A stretch of 64,000 nucleotides of DNA from Mesorhizobium sp. INR15 (GTDB lineage: Bacteria; Pseudomonadota; Alphaproteobacteria; Rhizobiales; Rhizobiaceae), in assembly GCF_015500075.1 (NCBI RefSeq), contig NZ_CP045496.1, positions 1,178,001 to 1,242,000 of the forward strand, given 5' to 3'. The notes beneath the pieces were generated by a model, which had not been told where the DNA came from, ran no database searches, and was given only the letters and a program-made list of their open reading frames with translations. Below, in pieces: positions 58,914-64,000 of the stretch (its first letter is position 1; every line of letters begins with the position of its first letter). The position numbers and the translations under genes are program-made.

Positions 58914-60626
58914 ATGAATGCCGCCGAACCGAAGCGCCCACAGAGCCACAAATGGATGGTTCTAAGCAACACCACACTTGGCATGCTGGCCGCCGCGATC
59001 AATGGCTCGATTCTGCTGATCAGTCTGCCTGCGGTGTTTCGCGGCATTGGCCTGAAGGCGCTCGACCCCGGCAACATCAATTATCTCTTGTGGGCAATCA
59101 TCGGCTACATGATCGCAACGGCGGTGCTCGTCGTCGCCTTCGGCCGGCTCGGCGACCAGTTCGGCCGGGCGAAAATGTACAATCTCGGCTTCGCCATCTT
59201 CACCGCCGCGTCAATCGCGCTCAGCTTACTTCCCGGCCAGGGTGACTTCGCCGCCATCTACCTGATCAGCGTGCGCATCATCCAGGGCATCGGCGGCGCG
59301 CTGATCATGGCCAATTCCACGGCACTGCTCACCGATGCCTTTCCGGAGAACGAGCGCGGTTTCGCGCTTGGCATCAATGTGGTGGCGGCGATCGGCGGCC
59401 AGTTCGTCGGCCTGCTGATCGGCGGGCTGCTTGCCGATACCGACTGGCGGCTGGTGTTCTGGATCAACGTGCCGTTCGGCCTCGTCGGTACGGTCTGGGC
59501 CTATCTGAAGCTGCATGACACGCCGAACCGCTCCACCCACACGATCGACTGGCTGGGCAATATCAGCTTCGGGCTCGGCCTTGTGCTCATCCTAACCGCC
59601 ATAACCTATGGGCTGCAGCCCTATGGCGATCGGGTGATGGCGTGGACCAGCCCCAAGGTGCTGACGCTTTTTGCCATCGGCATCCTGTCGCTGATTGCCT
59701 TCGTGGTCATCGAGCAGCGTGTCGCCAAGCCGATGCTCGACCTGAAACTGTTCCGCATCCCGGGCTTTGCCTATGGCAACATCGCCAATCTGGCGTCGGG
59801 CATCGCGCGCGGCGGGCTGCAATTCATGCTCATCGTCTGGCTGCAAGGCATCTGGCTGCCGCTGCATGGCTATTCCTTCGAGGAGACGCCGCTGTGGTCG
59901 GCGATCTTCATGCTGCCGCTGACGGTAGGCTTCCTGATCGCCGGTCCGGTCTCGGGCTATTTCTCCGACCGTGTCGGCGGCGTGCCCTTCGCGGTCGGCG
60001 GCATGGTTGCCGGTGCGGCAAGTTTCATTGCGCTGATGGCGCTGCCCGCCGACTTCTCCTACACGGCCTTCGCCGCGCTGCTGTTCCTGAACGGTCTCGG
60101 CTCGGGCCTGTTCGTTGCACCCAATGCGACGCAGATCATGAATTCGGTGCCGGCGCGCGAACGCGGCCAGGCCTCGGGCATGCGGGCCACCACCACCAAT
60201 GCCGGACAGGTGCTGTCGATCGGCCTGTTCTTCAGCCTGATGATCCTCGGCCTCGCCGCCAGCCTGCCGCAGAGCATGGAGGCCGGCCTGCTGGCGCAGC
60301 ATGTGCCGCAGGCGGTCGCGCACCAGATCGCCAACATGCCGCCGGTTGCCAGCCTGTTTGCCGCCTTCCTCGGCTACAACCCGATGGGCGAACTCATCCC
60401 GGCCGATGTGCTGCACGCGCTGCCGCAGCAAAGCATCGACACGTTGACCGGCCACGCCTTCTTTCCCGAACTGATGGCGGGGCCGTTCAAGCATGGGCTG
60501 GTCTTCGCCTTCACCTTTTCGGCGGTCCTATACCTGGTCGCTGCGTTGGCTTCCTGGTGTGGTGGCCGCACCTTGGGTGCCGCGATGCCGGAATTGGCCA
60601 CGGTTGAGGCCGCCGGCCGGCGCTAA
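58914..60626 (+). CDS. MFS multidrug efflux protein (DHA2, EmrB-like)
   Basis: 570 residues from the ATG at 58914 (an ATG at 58887 would add 9). About 14 hydrophobic helices. LGMLAAAINGSILLISLPAV at the start and QFGRAKMYNLGFAIF are DHA2 marks; the later FLIAGPVSGYFSDRVGGVPF is the central loop. The pump probably exports drugs or amphipathic compounds; the substrate is unknown. Its divergent TetR partner supports inducible efflux. Confidence 0.87.
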   Translation: MNAAEPKRPQSHKWMVLSNTTLGMLAAAINGSILLISLPAVFRGIGLKALDPGNINYLLWAIIGYMIATAVLVVAFGRLGDQFGRAKMYNLGFAIFTAASIALSLLPGQGDFAAIYLISVRIIQGIGGALIMANSTALLTDAFPENERGFALGINVVAAIGGQFVGLLIGGLLADTDWRLVFWINVPFGLVGTVWAYLKLHDTPNRSTHTIDWLGNISFGLGLVLILTAITYGLQPYGDRVMAWTSPKVLTLFAIGILSLIAFVVIEQRVAKPMLDLKLFRIPGFAYGNIANLASGIARGGLQFMLIVWLQGIWLPLHGYSFEETPLWSAIFMLPLTVGFLIAGPVSGYFSDRVGGVPFAVGGMVAGAASFIALMALPADFSYTAFAALLFLNGLGSGLFVAPNATQIMNSVPARERGQASGMRATTTNAGQVLSIGLFFSLMILGLAASLPQSMEAGLLAQHVPQAVAHQIANMPPVASLFAAFLGYNPMGELIPADVLHALPQQSIDTLTGHAFFPELMAGPFKHGLVFAFTFSAVLYLVAALASWCGGRTLGAAMPELATVEAAGRR

Positions 60627-60633
60627 TCGCTGG

Positions 60634-60734
60634 AGCAGTTTCAGGAAAAGTGTGAAACGGTTTTCCGTCCGGAACTGCTAGATAACAACGAGATAGAGCA
60701 GTTCGGCGTTTCCTTGAAACGAAGAACTGCTCTA
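60634..60734. repeat. Two adjacent AGCAGTTC palindromes
   Basis: First: AGCAGTTTC (60634-60642) pairs with GGAACTGCT (60671-60679), enclosing GGAAAA...TTTTCC. Second: TAGAGCAGTTC (60694-60704) pairs perfectly with GAACTGCTCTA (60724-60734) around CGTTTC-CTT-GAAACG. They lie 15 bp apart, sharing the AGCAGTT arms; a rhizobial interspersed palindrome family. Confidence 0.75.
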
Positions 60735-60826
60735 GGCCAGGCCGACATCCGGTTCCCATCGACGCCGCGGCACTGTAAATCCCCTCCGCGTGCCCGTGGT
60801 CGTTCAACATCAATGAGAGGTCTTGC

Positions 60827-62899
60827 TTGTCCGATTTCCTTGACGTCAGCCATGACGGCGATGTTGCCATCGTCACCATCGACAACCCGCCGGTCAACGC
60901 GCTCAGCTTCCACGTCCGCGAGCCGCTCATGCAGGCGCTGACCGCCTTGCGCGACAATTCCGATGTGGCGGCAATCGTCATCGCCTGCGCCGGGCGGACT
61001 TTCGTTGCCGGCGCCGACATCACCGAATTCGGCAAGCCGATGCAGCAGCCGGAACTGCGCGCCATCGTGGCGACGCTCGAGACCATCGCCAAGCCGACGG
61101 TCGCCGCCATCCATGGCACCGCGCTCGGCGGCGGCCTGGAACTGGCGCTCGGCTGTCATTTCCGTGTTGCCGATGCGCAGGCCAAACTCGGCCTGCCGGA
61201 GGTGAAGCTCGGCCTCTTGCCAGGCGGTGGCGGCACGGTGCGGCTGCCGCGACTGGTCGGTGCGGCGCAGGCGCTCAGGATGATCGTTTCCGGCACGCCG
61301 ATCGGCGCGGAAGAAGCGCATGCCGCCGGCCTTGTCGACGCCGTCTTCGAAGGCGATCTGACCACGCACGCCGTGAACTTCGCCCGGGAGCTGGCGCGCA
61401 AGGGCGGGCCGTTCACGCCGGTGCGCGACCGCGATGAGCAGCTTGGGGAAACCGATCTCGCTGCCTTCGACGCCGAGGTGGCCGACCTCGCCAGGAAGGC
61501 GCGCGGGCTCGAGGCGCCGATCGCCTGCGCGCAGGCGGTGCGCAATGCGCTCACGCTGCCCTTCGACGAGGCGCTGGCCGCGGAGCGCGCGCTGTTCGTG
61601 ACACTGGTCGGCGGCGACCAGTCGCGCGCCCAGCGGCATCTGTTTTTCGCCGAACGCGAGGCGGCAAAGCTACCCGGCAAGGATATCGTCAAGCGCCGGA
61701 TCGCCCGGGTCGGCGTTATTGGCGCCGGCACGATGGGCGGCGGCATCGCCATGGCCTTCGCCAATGGCGGGTTTTCGGTCACCTTGCTGGAAACCAGCGA
61801 CGAGGCCTTGCAGCGCGGCCTCGGCACGATCGACAAAAACTATGCCGTGTCGGTTACGCGTGGTTCTCTCACGGAAGAGGCCAGGCGTCAGCGGCTTGCC
61901 CAGTTCAAGGGCTCCACCGACTATGCCGATCTTGCCGATTGCGACCTGATCGTCGAAGCGGCGTTCGAGGACATGGCGGTCAAGAAGGAAATCTTCGGCA
62001 AGCTCGACGCGGTAGCCAAGCCCGGTGCGATCCTCGCCACCAACACGTCCTATCTCGACATCAACGAAATCGCCGCGTCGACCTCGCGGCCGCAGGATGT
62101 GCTCGGCCTGCATTTCTTCTCGCCGGCCAATGTGATGAAGCTGCTGGAGATCGTGCGAGCCGAAAAGACCGCGCCCGATGCGCTGGCGACATCACTCGAC
62201 CTTGCACGACGCATCGGCAAGGTGGCTGTCGTCGTCGGTGTCTGCCACGGCTTTGTCGGCAACCGCATGCTGGCCGCGCGGGGTTCGGAATCGGAAGCGC
62301 TTCTGCTGGAAGGCGCGACGCCCAGCCAGATCGACAAGGCATTCACCGATTTCGGCTGGCCGATGGGGCCGTTCCAGATGGGTGATCTCGCCGGTCTCGA
62401 CATCGGCTGGCGCAACCGCAAGGCGCGCGGCCAGACGGCTGTCATCGCCGATACGCTGTGCGAGCAGGGCCGTTTCGGCCAGAAGACCGGCAGGGGTTTT
62501 TATCTCTACGAGAACGGCGGACGCACACCCGTCCCGGATCCCGAGGTCGAGGCGCTCATTCGCGAGAAGGCTGCCGAGAAGGGTATCGCGCCGCGTGCGA
62601 TTGGCGCCGAAGAGATCATCGAGCGCACGCTCTATCCGCTGGTCAACGAGGGCGCCAGGATTCTGGAGGAAGGGATAGCAACCCGCGCGTCCGACATCGA
62701 TATCGTCTGGGTCAATGGCTACGGCTTTCCCATAGGCAAGGGTGGTCCGATGTTCTGGGCCGGCCTCGAAGGCGCCGCCAGGATCATCGAGCGGCTCGAA
62801 CACTGGCATCAGCGGACCGGCAAGGATGTCTTCAAGCCGGCGCCGTTGCTCAAGACGATGGCCGAGACAGGCTCCTGGGGCGCCAGCACTACGGCCTGA
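60827..62899 (+). CDS. Fused enoyl-CoA hydratase/3-hydroxyacyl-CoA dehydrogenase
   Basis: 690 residues from a TTG at 60827 with GAGAGG upstream. N-terminal crotonase domain (1-190): AIVTIDNPPVNALSFHVREP, ALGGGLELALGCHFRVADAQ and GLPEVKLGLLPGGGGTVRL with the two catalytic Glu. The C-terminal domain starts RVGVIGAGTMGGGIAMAFAN, with IVEAAFEDMAVKKEIFGKLD, the catalytic His region GLHFFSPANVMKLLEIVRAE, and ends with the second C-terminal segment. It performs the hydration and oxidation steps of beta-oxidation. Its shorter size (690 vs about 715-730 for FadB) and the arrangement resemble FadJ-type or peroxisomal-type proteins; a thiolase gene is not adjacent. Confidence 0.92.
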   Translation: MSDFLDVSHDGDVAIVTIDNPPVNALSFHVREPLMQALTALRDNSDVAAIVIACAGRTFVAGADITEFGKPMQQPELRAIVATLETIAKPTVAAIHGTALGGGLELALGCHFRVADAQAKLGLPEVKLGLLPGGGGTVRLPRLVGAAQALRMIVSGTPIGAEEAHAAGLVDAVFEGDLTTHAVNFARELARKGGPFTPVRDRDEQLGETDLAAFDAEVADLARKARGLEAPIACAQAVRNALTLPFDEALAAERALFVTLVGGDQSRAQRHLFFAEREAAKLPGKDIVKRRIARVGVIGAGTMGGGIAMAFANGGFSVTLLETSDEALQRGLGTIDKNYAVSVTRGSLTEEARRQRLAQFKGSTDYADLADCDLIVEAAFEDMAVKKEIFGKLDAVAKPGAILATNTSYLDINEIAASTSRPQDVLGLHFFSPANVMKLLEIVRAEKTAPDALATSLDLARRIGKVAVVVGVCHGFVGNRMLAARGSESEALLLEGATPSQIDKAFTDFGWPMGPFQMGDLAGLDIGWRNRKARGQTAVIADTLCEQGRFGQKTGRGFYLYENGGRTPVPDPEVEALIREKAAEKGIAPRAIGAEEIIERTLYPLVNEGARILEEGIATRASDIDIVWVNGYGFPIGKGGPMFWAGLEGAARIIERLEHWHQRTGKDVFKPAPLLKTMAETGSWGASTTA

Positions 62900-62922
62900 T
62901 CGCGATCCCGGCGAGGTGCCTG

Positions 62923-63807
62923 CTATCCCTGGTCCCTCGCCAATACGAAATCGTGCTCGACCTCCCAGAATGGGCCGGCAAATTCGAGCTCCTTGGCGCG
63001 TGCCGGGTCGTCGACCTGCTTGAATTCGGCGAGCAGGCTTTCCTTCACGCCAAACACCGCATCCGAGTTGATGTAGGGGTCGTCGGGGTCGAAGATGTGG
63101 GTGGTCAGCGTCTCGAAGCCGTCGGCTTTGAGGATGTAGTGGAGATGCGCCGGGCGGTAGGGATGGCGGCCAAGCGCGTTGAGCAGCTTGCCGACCGTGC
63201 CGTCGTCTGGGATGGGGTAGAATTTCGGCTTCACGGCGCGGAACCAGTAGCGTCCGTCCGCGCCGGTGCGGAAGACGCCGCGCAGGTTGAAGTCGGGCTG
63301 GATGCCCTTCTGCTGCACATCGTAAAAGCCCTCGTCATTGGCTTGCCAGACATCCAACACGGCGTTGGCGATCGGCTTGCCTTCGGTGTCGAGGATGCGG
63401 CCATGGATGAACATGTCCTCGCCCTTCTGGTCGAGGCAGATGTTGGCGCCCATCGGCAGTTCCGGGGCATCGGCGAGATGGAAGGGGCCGAGCACGGTCG
63501 ATTCCGAAGCGCCTGACGGCTTGCGGTTGTTGATGGCGTCGACCAGCATCGAGACGCCGAGCACATCGGACAAAAGGATGAACTCCTGCCGCCATTCGGT
63601 GGACAGGTGCCCGGTCCTGGTCAGGAACAGAATGGCGTCGAACCATTCTTCCTGCGTCGGTTCGATTTCCTTCACCGCCTCATGCAGCTTGCGGGTCAGG
63701 ACCTCCATCACCGCTTTCAGCCGTTCATCCCCGGAATTGCGGTTGCGGCCGGTGACGACCTCGACCGAATTCTCTTCGGTGAAGAAGCCTTTTTCGTGCG
63801 CTTCCAT
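62923..63807 (-). CDS. Intradiol ring-cleavage dioxygenase, hydroxyquinol-type
   Basis: 294 residues. ESTVLGPFHLADAPELPMGA begins the catalytic core; VLDVWQANDEGFYDVQQKGI holds the first iron Tyr, YWFRAVKPKFYPIPDDGTVG the second, and HPYRPAHLHYILKADGFETL the His ligands. The length and the N-terminal FTEENSVEVVTGRN resemble hydroxyquinol 1,2-dioxygenases, which open 1,2,4-benzenetriol to maleylacetate. It is preceded, 9 bp upstream on the same strand, by a truncated FAD monooxygenase, a fitting partner for aromatic catabolism. Distinction from catechol 1,2-dioxygenase is likely but not certain. Confidence 0.87.
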   Translation of the reverse strand: MEAHEKGFFTEENSVEVVTGRNRNSGDERLKAVMEVLTRKLHEAVKEIEPTQEEWFDAILFLTRTGHLSTEWRQEFILLSDVLGVSMLVDAINNRKPSGASESTVLGPFHLADAPELPMGANICLDQKGEDMFIHGRILDTEGKPIANAVLDVWQANDEGFYDVQQKGIQPDFNLRGVFRTGADGRYWFRAVKPKFYPIPDDGTVGKLLNALGRHPYRPAHLHYILKADGFETLTTHIFDPDDPYINSDAVFGVKESLLAEFKQVDDPARAKELEFAGPFWEVEHDFVLARDQG

Positions 63808-63816
63808 CGTTGGTCC

Positions 63817-64000
63817 TCACCTGTCCAGAATTGACGTCATCACGCGGCGCAAGTCGGCCGTGGGGTCGGCGCTCATTCCATCGCAGCGCCAGCCGACATG
63901 CTGGTCCGGGCGCACCAGCAGGATGCCGCTGTCGCGCACCTCGCGGGCGCGCGCCCAGTCGCCGGAAAAATCCTGCCAGGGCTGGCGCGGCCCGATCAGG
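63817..64000 (-). CDS. FAD-dependent aromatic monooxygenase, C-terminal part (truncated by window end)
   Basis: The last 61 codons run off the right edge; the stop is TGA at 63817-63819. The end reads GILLVRPDQHVGWRCDGMSA and DPTADLRRVMTSILDR. ILLVRPDQHVGWR is the C-terminal mark of PheA/TfdB/MhpA-type flavoprotein hydroxylases. It is upstream of and in the same operon as the intradiol dioxygenase; it probably forms hydroxyquinol or a catechol for it. The start lies beyond the window. Confidence 0.8.
   Translation of the reverse strand, partial: LIGPRQPWQDFSGDWARAREVRDSGILLVRPDQHVGWRCDGMSADPTADLRRVMTSILDR

Overview
The window looks like ordinary chromosome from an alphaproteobacterium of the order Hyphomicrobiales, most likely Mesorhizobium or a close relative in the Phyllobacteriaceae. 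The reasons are high GC content, a MucR/Ros-type zinc-finger regulator, the sdhC-sdhD-sdhA-x-sdhB order, the tsaD/gpsA cluster divergent from hemC-hemD-mitofilin-hemY, and many short palindromic intergenic repeats of rhizobial type. I identify it from protein motifs and gene order only; no search was run.

Layout. 1-2.2 kb: the 3' end of trmD, an opposing TSUP permease, and rplS with a clear terminator. 2.3-3.3 kb: ohr and ohrR, overlapping by ATGA, behind a long operator-like palindrome. 3.5-5.2 kb: a polar amino-acid binding protein and permease without an ATPase. 5.3-8.1 kb: a methyltransferase, a DUF4180 protein and leuC. 8.2-10.7 kb: two tandem membrane GGDEF proteins. 10.7-11.8 kb: two small envelope proteins. 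12.0-15.9 kb: the succinate dehydrogenase operon with an extra small gene between sdhA and sdhB. 16-17.9 kb: YceH-like protein, OsmC protein and a YciI protein. 17.95-19.0 kb: an IS630-family element bounded by TA. 19.0-19.6 kb: a TerB-like gene that appears frameshifted. 19.6-21.8 kb: a UbiH-type hydroxylase and tesB. 22.0-23.8 kb: glnK-amtB behind a sigma-54-type promoter. 24.2-29.3 kb: a small secreted protein, ftsK, a LolA-like protein with a Tat-type signal, and xthA. 29.5-32.9 kb: a cyclic-nucleotide-binding protein, a CenR-like response regulator, an L,D-transpeptidase, a DUF1127 protein and a LysR regulator. 32.9-37.7 kb (mostly minus strand): GT25, DUF1761, then tsaD-gpsA-yciI-EVE-NNT1-type methyltransferase with coupled starts. 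37.8-43.9 kb: hemC-hemD-mitofilin-hemY-terB-glutamine amidotransferase. 43.9-47.5 kb: NIPSNAP, MFS, aminotransferase and mucR. 47.7-53.3 kb: a minus-strand carbohydrate operon (GH15 glucoamylase, gnd, zwf, ROK glucokinase), divergent from a four-gene sugar ABC transporter (53.5-58.0 kb). 58.2-64 kb: TetR with divergent DHA2 MFS pump, a fused enoyl-CoA hydratase/3-hydroxyacyl-CoA dehydrogenase, and the end of an aromatic-degradation operon (intradiol dioxygenase plus a truncated FAD monooxygenase).

How the parts work together. Most genes are housekeeping: central carbon metabolism (sdh, zwf, gnd, leuC), heme synthesis, nitrogen sensing (glnK-amtB), tRNA modification (trmD, tsaD), chromosome segregation (ftsK) and regulation (mucR, CenR-like). 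Accessory content is limited to the IS630 element, the repeats and a few transport or catabolic modules. I see no prophage, CRISPR array, tRNA or rRNA gene, toxin-antitoxin locus or convincing novel defence system. The observations most worth a second look are the extra gene inside sdh, the IS630 A-tract frameshift, the frameshifted TerB-like gene next to it, the 17-bp-arm operator before ohr, and the palindromic repeat families.
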